From positions 1,240,001 through 1,304,000 of the forward strand of contig JAYXKI010000011.1 in the NCBI GenBank assembly GCA_037892935.1: a stretch of 64,000 bases of DNA, read 5' to 3'. The translations under genes were made by a program, and so were the position numbers. The notes under the pieces were generated by a model. The model was not told the origin of the DNA. It searched no databases and worked only from the letters and a program-made list of their open reading frames with translations. This DNA is from Phlebopus portentosus (taxonomy: Eukaryota > Basidiomycota > Agaricomycetes > Boletales > Boletinellaceae). How positions within the stretch are numbered: position 1 is the stretch's first letter; every line of letters begins with the position of its first letter. Below, in pieces: positions 44,780 through 54,238 of this stretch.

Positions 44780-47700
44780 ACTACACTTTAGCACAGGTGC
44801 TTTGCACACCTCAATTCTGGTGATGTGAACAGGTTGATGACTGAGAAGTTAGTTAAGGAAATGATTATCAAGTTCAAGAGCACTTCAGATCCTATCTGTG
44901 AACCTTGCATTTCTGACAAGCAGCATAAGTATAATATCTCCAAACTTACATCTTACAGAGCTTCTGGTCTCCTTCAATTGGTTCACTCAGATGTTCATAG
45001 TCCATTGCCTGTTCAGTTTAGACATGGCTTCAAATACTGAATTACCTTTATTAATAATTACAGTCATTACTAAGCTGTTCTCTCATTAAAGAAAAAGAGT
45101 GATATATTTGCTATCTTCAAGCAATTTAAGGCCTATACAGAGAACTAGTTAATAATAAAGATCAAGGTCATTTTTGATGATGAAGATGGAGAGTATGTGT
45201 ATAAGGAATGAGATCAGTTCTGTATTACTACATACATTTATAGATAGCACACTAACAGATAGCATACTATCAGAGATGAACCTCATTAAAATAGTGTTGT
45301 AGAGCATGCTAACAGGACACTTGCAGAGGGTGTTACTACTATGCTTAATAAAGTACATCTACTCTCTAGCTTCTGGTGGGATGCAGTAACAGCATTTGTG
45401 CATGTGCACAACTGCTCTCCCACCTCTGCTGTGTCTGCCAGTATACCCTATGAGCTCTGATTCTAGTTAAAGCCAGGTATCTCTCACTTGCATATATTTA
45501 GATGTATCTCCTATGTGCTTATGAAGAAACATCAATATAAGTAGCTGCAGTCCCACCTACAGAAATGTGTGTTTCTAGGCTAGCTATTCTGAAATCCACT
45601 TACTAGGAAGGAAGTCATTAGTGACTCTGCTCAATTTGATGAGAGAGTCTTCCCTAATATATGTAGAAAAAAAAAACTCAGTTGACTTGAGGGTGAATAT
45701 GCCTACATAGATAGAAGACCTGCCAGAACAGAAGAAAGTAAAGGATGCTATTGATGTTCTGCCAGCTTCTCCTTCTCTACTTGCTTTTGTACATCTAGCA
45801 GATCCTTCTATGTCTACATCTATATCTATATCTAGTCCTCCACCTAATTCATCATCTAGTTCTTTTTTATACAGTTCTCTACATTATCCTTCTTCACTAA
45901 CTACTCATTTATCAAAATATAAACATACTACTTCACCACTGCTACCTGAGCAGATCTTAAAGAAAAAAAGGTCTGCTTCTCTCTGGTGGCTAGATCTAAT
46001 ATGGAGATCTATTAAATGTCACACTACTAGCTGGTGAGATGTGGACTATATTGAACAGTACCTTCTTAGATATGTGCTGGGCTCTTCTATTCCACCACAG
46101 CACTTCAACTTCAACTTAGTAGAGCTAACTACACCTGACACTGCTTTTAATACTGACTTTGCAGCTCAGTCAGATATTGTAGAGCAGCCAGAGCAGGATG
46201 TTAAGATAGACAGTGACTCACCTGATGAACTGGACATCATATCAGAAGAGGAGTTGCAAGCTAAAGTACTAATGTTTGCTAGCCTAATAGATTTTGATAT
46301 CAATATAGAGCTAGAGAATATCTATCTGTCTTATAAAGATGCTCTAAAATATACATTCTAGTCATCTAATTGCTCTAAGTATGTGTTCACTACATAAGGT
46401 GTATAATACATCAGTCTTAAACCCTATCAGTAGAAGGACATCAAAGGACACTCTAATGCAGACCTTTAGAAAAAGACAGACATAGAGGAATTTGTCAGTC
46501 TAATTGAATATAGCACTTTTGAGCCAGTCAGGCTCCCTCCTGGCAAAAAGCCTATTAGATACAAATGGGTGTTTAAACTCAAGTGCAAGGCAGATAAGTC
46601 TGTAGATAGGTACAAGGTAAGACTGGTAGCTAAAGGCTTCTCACAGTAATCAGGTCTTGAGTTCTCTCAGATGTTTATTCCTACAGCTAAGTAGGCTGCA
46701 CTTAGAGCCATCCTGGCATTAGCTGCATTTGAAGACCTTGAGCTATATAGTGTTGATATCTCTACTACTTTTCTCAATGGTGAGATGGAGCATAATGTCT
46801 ACATGACCCAGCCTAAAGGATTTAAGGACTACTTTGGCCCTGGATTTATTCTCAAGCTGATCAAGTCAATTTATGGCCTTAAGCAGGCTGGTCATCAATA
46901 GTATAAGAAGCTTGATTCAGTGATGAAAAACATGAGCTTCAAGTTAGTGCGCTGTGATTACAGTATTTGGATGTACAGTAGGGATGAAGTGTGCATTATC
47001 ATTCCAGTCTATGTTGATGATATGACTATTACTATAAAGTCAAAATAGCAATATGAGTCTGTCAGAGATGAGCTGGCTAAGCACTTCAAACTATATGAGT
47101 TGGGCCCAATCTCATTCCTACTAGGAGTCCACATCTAGAGAGACTGCTCTAAGCATTCTATCAGTCTGTCACAGAGACAGTATATTATTGATGTGCTAGA
47201 GCGCTTTAGCATAAGCAATTGTGGCACTATTACTACTTCTCTCTCTGAGCAGAAGCTTAGCAAGGACATGGCTCCTAAGACCTCTGCAAAAACTGAATAC
47301 ATAAAGCAGGTGCCCTACAAGCAATTAGTTAGTGCACTCATGTATCTGGCTATAGCTACTAGGCCAGACATTGCTTATGCAGTTAGTGTCTTAGGACACT
47401 TTAGTTCTAATCCTGGTCCGGCTCATTGGAAGACAGCAAAGCATTTATGTTGTTATCTGCAGGGCACAAAGAATTTCAGACTAACTTATGCACCTGATCC
47501 TAAGTCACCTGAGCTGTTCACTACCTTCTGTGATGCTGACCATGGAGGAAACGAGGATAACAGATGGTCTACAAGTGAGATGGTTGTCAAGATAGAAACT
47601 GGTGCTATTAGCTGAACTAGCAAATTGCAGCCCTTTGTTACTCTATCTACCACTGAAGCAAAGTATATTGCTACTGGCAGTGCAGGACAAGAAATTATAT

Positions 47701-47978
47701 AGCTGAGAAATCTGTTTACAGAATTTGGCTACAAGTTTGATGCACCTTCCTCTCTGTACATTGATAACCAGTCTGCTCTATCTGTGGCAAACAATCCTGA
47801 GCATTATGGATGCATGAAATACCTAGATCTGCGCTTCTACTGGTTAAGAGATATTGTAGAGGCTAGCTATATTAATGTGCATTACTTGCCTACTCAGATC
47901 ATGCCAGCTGACATCATGACCAAAGTGTTTAGTAGAGTGAAGGTGCAAGAGATGTATAAGATGCTAGGATTGAAATGA
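44780..47978 (+). pseudogene. pol: Copia polyprotein: integrase, RT, RNase H, many stops
   Basis: GAG-pre-integrase and integrase region at 44790-45450 (HLNSGDVNRLMTEKLVKEM, CEPCISDKQHKYNISKL, LVHSDVHSPLPVQ, VVEHANRTLAEGVTTMLNK). RT at 46490-47160 (RYKWVFKLKCKADKSVDRYK, VDISTTFLNGEM, IYGLKQAGHQ, VYVDDMTI). RNase H at 47250-47978 (LMYLAIATRPDIAYAVSVLG, FCDADHGGNEDNR, STTEAKYIA, DIMTKVFSRVKVQEMYKML). More than a dozen TAG, TGA and TAA codons interrupt it, several at expected Trp or Gln positions. Inactive. Confidence 0.85.
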
Positions 47979-48094
47979 GGTATGTCATATTGTGTGACAT
48001 ATGTTATATGTGTAGATGCGTATGTATCCATGATATGTCACACATTGTCACATATGTAATATACATGTGATAGAAGTGTCAGATCAGAGGGGAG

Positions 48095-48541
48095 TGTTAG
48101 AAGTGTGATCCTGATACTGTTACTATTCTTTATTTATTGTTCTGTTTATATTCTTTGTTATGTCCACTTTCTTAATCATATAATGCTTATATAATCTTCT
48201 ATAAAAGTGGTACAGTCTATTGGTGAGTACTTTACATCAAGTGTACTTATCACTGGACTCAGGTATGTAGTTAGACTATTAACATACATCAATTGTACTC
48301 ACTACTGGACTCAGTGGTCCCTTGCTGGATTTGTATAATCCAACACTCTAGTGTTAATAAGTGTGTAGCTCCATCACTGTTGTTGAATCAGCCTAGCTTA
48401 CAGACTATAAAGCTTACCTGCTCGGCCTTAGTTCGCTGGTTATAGTCATTTTTTAAGTATTTACTTAAGCCTAGAGCCTCTCTCAGTCAGTAGTATCTGC
48501 AAGGTCTTAGCAGACTAACAGACTAGCACCATCTTACAACA
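48095..48541 (+). repeat. Putative copia 3' LTR
   Basis: TGTTAGAAGTGTGATCCTG at the start and TTACAACA at the end are inverted; a polypurine tract precedes it. The stretch contains TATAAAAGTGG at about 48201. With no 5' copy to compare, the end is uncertain. Confidence 0.5.
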
Positions 48542-48759
48542 AATCTATGTATACTTCAGTGACTGTAGAAGACTGCACTGGTTGACATTGATCTGTCACC
48601 TCCAGGCATAAATTTATTAGTGCTCTCTCCCTCACTACTCTCCTACTGCTTATTTTCTTCTGAGCATATTATCTATTCACTCTCATTCTGAAAGGATCTG
48701 CTCAAAAACTCGCATCACGATCGACACGATTGGCAGATCAACAGGATCAGCATTCCAAA
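48542..48759. other. Short gap between copia and Gypsy-C
   Basis: No ORF or repeat recognised. It could hold the true end of the copia LTR or a small piece of flanking DNA. Confidence 0.4.
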
Positions 48760-49085
48760 TGTGACTAGTAACAGTCTAGCAGTCACCAGAGCCAAACTAC
48801 TATTAACGCAACCAAGGCAATGGTCATGGGCATCAGCGGCAATATATGAGCGCCTAAGAAGCACGCCACAAGTACGTAACCCCGCGGACTACTTAGCACC
48901 GCCGACCGGTAATTACCACCGCCGATTTACTACTGCCGACCGTCACCTTAACACCGCCGACCAAACTCCCAATCCAACCCGATCAAAAGAAGTCAAGAAG
49001 CGATCAAAACTACTAGAAGCCCGAGAAGTCTAGAACACAACTACTAAAGCCTAACACCTAAAGTCTAAAGGCTAATCCGATCCCA

Positions 49086-49727
49086 ATGGAGACATCACTG
49101 GCATTCCAGCACTGTCAGACTTGTGCCCAAGCATACATGGTCCTTTACGAGATATACTTCACAGTATGTCATGCTACAAGCAAAACGCGTGACTGCCAAA
49201 TCGAAGTCCAACGTCACACGCAAGAAGCGTTACATGCCAATCCACCAAATCCTATAATACCCAAGCGACATGAGGAACTCATTGTTACAACTTGAACCCC
49301 TCAAGCTGCAGACCCAATAACTTGGAGGATACTAGGATGGTACAAGCCAGAGCTGCACAACTCATGCCCAGCTTCTACAGTACAAGCGAACCTTTATTTA
49401 CCAAAGAACGTGAACCTGGACACCAAGCAACTACAACTGGTACTCCAACGAAGGATATGGCAATACATTCGCGATGTTAGACTCCCAGGCAAAGCATGGC
49501 TAGTCACTCGAACACAACTGCATCCCCCAGCAGAACTCATACAGTTCATGGTATGCATTGGACCATACTCTACACCAACTCGACATCTCAATACCGATGT
49601 GCGAGTTGTACTTACACCCTTCGGACCACAAGACAAACAGCGAAGAGTCACATATCGAGCTGCCTACATTGCACCAAGAGCTACAATCCCACCTGGTGAT
49701 GGAATCGACGTCATAGTGGAGCACTGA
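49086..49727 (+). pseudogene. LTR-encoded protein of Gypsy-C, one in-frame TGA
   Basis: ATG 49086 (METSLAFQHCQTCAQAYMVL) to TGA 49725-49727, 213 codons, interrupted by a single TGA at 49293-49295. It has C-x2-C-x2-A-Y near the N-terminus (HCQTCAQAY), as in the Gypsy-A LTR protein (VCTNCYLAY), and a later QRRIWQYIRDVRLPGKAWLV and RRVTYRAAYIAPRA region. The position (inside the LTR, upstream of the promoter) is also the same. No known family. Confidence 0.5.
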
Positions 49728-49957
49728 CAGTGGAGCTTTCCATACTGGAGCAGCACCTCTATTGTCTTAGTCAGCAACCCCACAGAATTCCGTCATAGTG
49801 GAGATACATTGGAGCAAAGTGGCGCTCGGTGGAGCAGAATGACGAAGGAAGTGATGTAATGGTGGAGTAAAGTGGAGAGAAGATGAGTAGGAAATAGGAC
49901 GGAAAATGGATTATCTAGAAAGCATAAATAGCGTTAGAAGTAGGCCCTCTTTCCCCC

Positions 49958-50042
49958 ATCTTTCGATCCTCTTAACACATAGTGACAAGTGTCTTAACAC
50001 ACTGGTGATAGTGTCCTAACACAACTCACTGTGTGCTTTATA
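49958..50042 (+). repeat. Short repeats downstream of Gypsy-C promoter
   Basis: The motif C-T-T/C-AACACA recurs four times (CTCTTAACACA, GTCTTAACACA, GTCCTAACACA and a weaker copy), with GACAAGTG and GATAGTG spacers, near the presumed transcription start. Confidence 0.5.
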
Positions 50043-50246
50043 CTACTACGCCTCTTGGAAATCCCAATCTGCTCTTACTCTACCTTGTTTCTGAAAGCAT
50101 CCCTTACCAGGACTGCAACTAGGAGGGATAGTAAGGGGACCGCGTGGTACAGCTAAACGTGGGTAGATAGATCACCTCTGCACAACATACCGCTGCTTAG
50201 GCAAAAGGATCGAAACCGGTGTAACCCCGGACCTACACCTCTAACA

Positions 50247-50262
50247 TTGGATCGAAAGATCA
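50247..50262 (+). promoter_or_regulatory. Candidate primer binding site of Gypsy-C
   Basis: TTGGATCGAAAGATCA follows the LTR end CTAACA. Starting TGG fits pairing with a tRNA 3' CCA end. The tRNA was not identified. Confidence 0.4.
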
Positions 50263-50393
50263 CTCGCTAGTTTTAACACCACCTCTCACGGGCAAGGTTC
50301 TTGGCTAGTGTTTTATCGAGGCGAGGACCGTCGACCTCAAGTCCCTATCGACGCTGTTAGTTTCGAGATTAGCAAACCCATTCCCTAGGACAA

Positions 50394-50639
50394 GTGCACA
50401 TCCTGGAGAACAAACCCGATTCACTCAAATCAAACATCTATTATCATAACCCCTATACCGACAAAGTGTACCTAATAGCAAAGGCATCTGGTAGCCCTGC
50501 AGTTGGGAGCACACAAACAACAACAACCAAGGTAGCAACAGTACCAGCTACTATTGCTAAATTCGACGAGAAAGGAACGGCTTGGTCTACCGTACCTCAT
50601 AACGATTTGCCCAAGGCTATAGGCGAGAAACGTGGTTAA
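50394..50639 (+). CDS. Gypsy-C leader ORF (Thr-rich), joined to next ORF by TAATG
   Basis: An open frame (first in-frame start candidate GTG, so perhaps entered by splicing) encodes SNIYYHNPYTDKVYLIAKAS, a Thr/Ala-rich stretch and WSTVPHNDLPKAIGEKRG. Its TAA (50637-50639) shares one base with the ATG of the next ORF. No domain recognised. Confidence 0.4.
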   Translation: MHILENKPDSLKSNIYYHNPYTDKVYLIAKASGSPAVGSTQTTTTKVATVPATIAKFDEKGTAWSTVPHNDLPKAIGEKRG

Positions 50640-51643
50640 TGAACCATCCAGAGAACTCAAGTGGAAGAAGTAACAACCAAAGGACGAGTAACCAAATAAA
50701 TAACCGAACAAGATCAGCATCGCACCGAGATAGCGAACTGAATCATATCCAAGGAAGGATATCGAGATTGGAACTGGATAGAGACATTCTTTGGGGAACT
50801 GCCACCCGCACAGACAACGAATATCCACCCATAATACTATCTCTACAAGAGAGAATAGTACGACTCGAAGGACTACAAACCAGTCAAGCGAGAGCTCAAG
50901 CAAGTAATAACCTGCCGAGTGGAGCATACGCAACTACAGTTGGACAGCGACTCGAAGCACTCAAGATTAACACCAACGGACTAGGAGCACAAGTAGCAAC
51001 ACTACATCGAAACGACGATTCACTAGATTGATCAGTTATACTCCTAAGCCAACAAGTCACCACGGAGATATCAGTAGTTCAAGACGAGATAGGATGTTTA
51101 CACGATACACTTAACGCTCACGAGCAACGCATCCAAGCAGTTGAAACAGCAACTACAGAACTTACAAGGATCGTTCGATCGACACCAAACATTGCAGAAG
51201 ACATTAGCAACTTACGTGAAGCACTCCTGACGCTAGGACGTACAGTCGAATCAAGTCAACAAGCCTACCTGACATTGATTGCATCAGTGCAGACAACAGA
51301 AAGTACTGCAAGGAACATACTCAAGCATGCAGAGTATCTCAGACAGGAAGCTCAACAAATTCGAGAGCTACATCATCAAACAGAGCATACTTCCGACGAA
51401 ACAGTATCATCCGACGAGGAGTTATCACGAGCACTAAACCCATACTTGTTGCAAGGGTTTAACAGTCAAAGCGCTACACTCCAAGTACCAACCAGTGGTT
51501 CAATAGCAACCCAAGCACCAGAACATCCAGCTACATATTCGCCACCAGCAGTGCCTATAATCACATACGATCATGTCGACCACCGACCAGAAAGTTCAGA
51601 TCCTGGAGACACAACTACAAACTCTTCAGATACAACTCTCTAA
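50639..51643 (+). pseudogene. Gypsy-C coiled-coil ORF upstream of gag, one in-frame TGA
   Basis: ATG 50639 (MNHPENSSGRSNNQRTSNQI) to TAA 51641-51643, ~334 codons, with one TGA at 51029-51031. Heptad-rich segments (RISRLELDRDI, SLQERIVRLEGLQTSQARA, VVQDEIGCLHDTLNAHEQRI) suggest a long coiled coil, with an acidic Ser-rich tail. The last 71 nt overlap the gag start in a different frame. Gypsy-A has a coiled-coil ORF (ORF-B) in the equivalent place. Function unknown. Confidence 0.55.
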
Positions 51644-51868
51644 ACACAGCATCAAATTGCCAAAGTACTATGGCAAGCGAAGTGAAGATATTGATCTGTG
51701 GGTCAGCCGATGTATTTCGAAGTTGGCACAGCATGGAGTCAAGAGCGAGGACGAGATTGCAAAGAGTCTATTTGCAGCACTCGAAGGTGACAGCTACGAT
51801 TGGTTTGCAGAAAAGCAAACCTTGACATCATTCGATGACAAAGGAAAGCTGAAACCAGTACCAGCAAT
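51573..51868 (+). pseudogene. gag: Gypsy-C gag, N-terminal part, cut by Gypsy-B
   Basis: ATG 51573 (MSTTDQKVQILETQLQTLQI) continues KLPKYYGKRSEDIDLWVSRC and FAALEGDSYDWFAEKQT, the start of a retrotransposon Gag capsid domain. It ends at the Gypsy-B LTR (51869). The rest of gag and the protease are absent on the far side, so the insertion site is associated with loss of DNA. Confidence 0.7.
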
Positions 51869-52326
51869 TGTAAGGACTCGAACATTTTCCTTTTCTTTTC
51901 TGACGTCATCATTTATTTTAATATTCTTTTTCTTTTCTTTTATTTTTCTTATGCGCTTATTCATCCTTTTGCCGGAACATTCCACAATGTTCTATCACGC
52001 TCACTAATCATCCCATTCCTTGTCATGTGACTTCCCATTAGGGTAGACCTTTCCCGCGCCCAAAGTCTATATAAGTAGATAGTTTGACTCTTTCGTTCCT
52101 TGTCTTTCTATTCTACTTACCTTCACTGCGACCTAGGTATCTACTCTTGTATTATTAGTTTGCTGAATTCTACTTACCTTCACTGCGACCTAGCGTTCGA
52201 CGGTCTGGACTTAAGCCTCGTCTTAGCTGTCTTGACCTGAGCGACGTGTTTGGGATTATCTCATTCACGCTTGTTTGTTGTTGTGTTGGCCTGCCTCGAC
52301 TCAGTCCTTGAGCCGTCCGCCTAACA
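51869..52326 (+). repeat. Gypsy-B 5' LTR
   Basis: 458 bp, TGTAAGGACTCG...CGCCTAACA. A TATA box, TATATAAG, is at 52068-52075. A 27-bp tandem repeat (ATTCTACTTACCTTCACTGC plus GACCTAG) occurs at 52110-52136 and 52167-52193, just downstream of the expected transcription start. Confidence 0.9.
52068..52075 (+). promoter_or_regulatory. TATA box in Gypsy-B 5' LTR
   Basis: TATATAAG is followed by a pyrimidine-rich stretch; the same box sits at 58263-58270 in the 3' LTR. Confidence 0.6.
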
Positions 52327-52742
52327 TAATAGAAAGACCTACCTCTGGCTCACGCCCGATTCCGTTGTCGTCGAGCGCTCGCCTGTGACGTGTCCCCTGA
52401 AGTATATCTTCGAAGGACGACATCGAACGAAACCCGGTTCCTACCGTGCAGACAACAAACCCCTATCTTGCCCGTCGAAGTCCGATTGACTCCGACGTGA
52501 CCCGATAGTACCCGAAGTATCAACCAATCACATCACCGTGGCGCTCCGAATCACCCTTCTCTGGAACTCCCATCAAACCTTCTCGTGGGTAACGCATAGA
52601 GTCCAGTCGTCGACAAGTATCTCCTTCATTATCTACCTCGGAGCCTTTCGTTTAGTCATCAATTTCAAAGACGAGCCGGTTATCCGAAGTCGGTCCCGCC
52701 CGAACAGCATCCCGATCCCCGTTCCACCCCCAGCCTATCAAG
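52327..52742 (+). other. Gypsy-B leader between LTR and gag
   Basis: It begins TAATAGAAAGACC rather than with a clear TGG primer site. A 72-codon ORF (52538-52756) overlaps the gag start, but its content is not recognisable. The first in-frame gag start candidate is GTG 52743, so gag may start on an ATG brought in by splicing from this leader. Confidence 0.45.
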
Positions 52743-54197
52743 GTGGAGCTAACTGACGAGCAACGAGCGGCCCTCCCTGCGAACTCTAGGTGGAGCGCCT
52801 CGCGGGGACATTATATCGTCAAAGCAGGAAATCAAGTCTTCGGCGCCTGGTGGGACAAGACTGCCAAGAGGTGGTACTCCCAGAGGGAAGGAAGGTCCAT
52901 CCACTGGAGAGTGAAACAAGAAGACGACGTAGACGAGCCCTCACCTCCTACTCCGACGCAACCAACGGCCCCCTTACCAGAACCATCGGGTTCGACCACC
53001 CAAGCGTTGGCCCCCACTGTTGAGCCTTCTCCGGCGTTTGGAAAGTTCCGAGAACCAGCGCCGCTTATACCGAGTGAAGAAGACGAAGAAGAAGAAGAAG
53101 AACACGAGATGTCATTATCGAAGGAAGCGATGACTGATCTCGCAACGGCGGTCGCACTAGCGCTCCAAGCTGCAGGCGAAGGTGCGAACCAAGGATCAAA
53201 GGTGTCGAAGAAGGTCCACGTCGCCAAACCAAGAGACTTCGATGGTGAACACGATTATGTGGACTTCAAGCGAGAGCTGCGCCTCTACATCTACGCATCT
53301 GAGTCAGAGTTCAGGACGAACAAGAGTAAGATTATGTTCGCCCTGTCGTACATGAAGAGTGGTGCTGCGGCTCGCTGGGCAGAGAGTTACACCAGTGGAG
53401 CAGTCGACGCAGACGGCAACCTGACGTTCACGGACGCCTGGGACGCCTTCTTAAAGAAGCTGGACACTTCGTTCGATGACCCTGCCAGATCCCAAAAGGC
53501 CTTCGAACGACTAGATGCAATGTACCAAGGAGACCTCAACGCCGACGAGTTTTTCAACAAGTTTGACATTTGTCGAGTGGATGCTGGCCTAGCAACAGAG
53601 GCACATGACGAATGGTTGATGAGTCGCCTGAAGAGGGCGCTAAACCCGAAGGTTGTGGAAGGGGTCATGAGATTGCCCAATGAACCGACGTCGTATGAAG
53701 AGTTCAAGAAAGCCGCCGTCAAGGTCGACAGGGTCGAGCGCCAAATCAGGGACCTGATGGCTGAACGTCGGAGAAAGACAATTAGTTCGACAGCGATGAA
53801 ACCAGCTCCGACACCACCAATGAGACGTTTTATGCCGCCTCAACAAGCAGCCCGTCCTTTCATACCCCCCGCTCAAGATCGTCGTGATGCTACAGGAGTA
53901 ACGTATGGAGGCTTAGGACAACCCATGGATGTGATGATGAACCAGGCGCGTCGTACACGTGCTTGTTACAAGTGCGGTCAGGTGGGCCATTACATCAGGG
54001 AATGCCCGCGAGGTCGTGAAGCAATACGTGCCATCATCGCAGCCTTCGTCCCAGCAGACAGAAAGGCGCTCTTCGAGGAACTCGGCCAAGCAAAAGAATC
54101 CTCCTTCGAAGAGGACGACGACGTCGATGTACGAGCGGTACCCGCTGAGCTGGAAGAACTCATAGAAGGCGAGGGTTTTCCAGAAGACCAGGCGTAG
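52743..54197 (+). CDS. gag: Gypsy-B Gag
   Basis: 484 codons to TAG 54195-54197. N-terminal ELTDEQRAALPANSRWSASR, an acidic stretch (SEEDEEEEEEHEMS), a capsid region (KVHVAKPRDFDGEHDYVDFK, SYMKSGAAARWAESY, RLDAMYQGDLNADEFFNKFD) and a CCHC zinc knuckle (CYKCGQVGHYIREC, residues ~408-421), as in chromoviral Gag that packages element RNA. No upstream in-frame ATG is evident. The pol frame is -1 relative to gag and stays open across the gag stop, so a -1 frameshift is likely used for Gag-Pol. Confidence 0.85.
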   Translation: MELTDEQRAALPANSRWSASRGHYIVKAGNQVFGAWWDKTAKRWYSQREGRSIHWRVKQEDDVDEPSPPTPTQPTAPLPEPSGSTTQALAPTVEPSPAFGKFREPAPLIPSEEDEEEEEEHEMSLSKEAMTDLATAVALALQAAGEGANQGSKVSKKVHVAKPRDFDGEHDYVDFKRELRLYIYASESEFRTNKSKIMFALSYMKSGAAARWAESYTSGAVDADGNLTFTDAWDAFLKKLDTSFDDPARSQKAFERLDAMYQGDLNADEFFNKFDICRVDAGLATEAHDEWLMSRLKRALNPKVVEGVMRLPNEPTSYEEFKKAAVKVDRVERQIRDLMAERRRKTISSTAMKPAPTPPMRRFMPPQQAARPFIPPAQDRRDATGVTYGGLGQPMDVMMNQARRTRACYKCGQVGHYIRECPRGREAIRAIIAAFVPADRKALFEELGQAKESSFEEDDDVDVRAVPAELEELIEGEGFPEDQA

Positions 54198-54238
54198 ACG
54201 TCGGAACGACTGGTCGGTCTCCTAAAGGACTCTTTTCG

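Larger units (their letters stand above)
44750..48541 (+). mobile_element. Ty1/copia retrotransposon remnant with 3' LTR
   Basis: Copia order (integrase before RT) is visible in 44790-47978. A polypurine stretch (AGATCAGAGGGGAG, about 48081-48094) and a putative LTR 48095-48541 (TGTTAGAAGTG...CTTACAACA) follow. The 5' LTR and gag are not present in the window. Decay is heavy. Confidence 0.75.
48760..50246 (+). repeat. Putative Gypsy-C 5' LTR (~1.5 kb) carrying an ORF
   Basis: The right end is CTAACA at 50241-50246, followed by TTGGATCGAAAGATCAC, a plausible primer binding site starting TGG. A promoter-like part lies at about 49920-50040 (CATAAATAGC, pyrimidine tract, three near-repeats of TCTTAACACA/TCCTAACACA). 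The left end is placed tentatively at TGTGACTAG (48760). A 3' copy is not in the window, so the call rests on motif order and on the parallel with Gypsy-A. Confidence 0.5.

Noticed and set aside
51794..51985. Minus-strand ORF spanning the Gypsy-C/Gypsy-B junction
   Set aside because: Crosses a transposon boundary; Lys-rich because of the T-rich LTR start.
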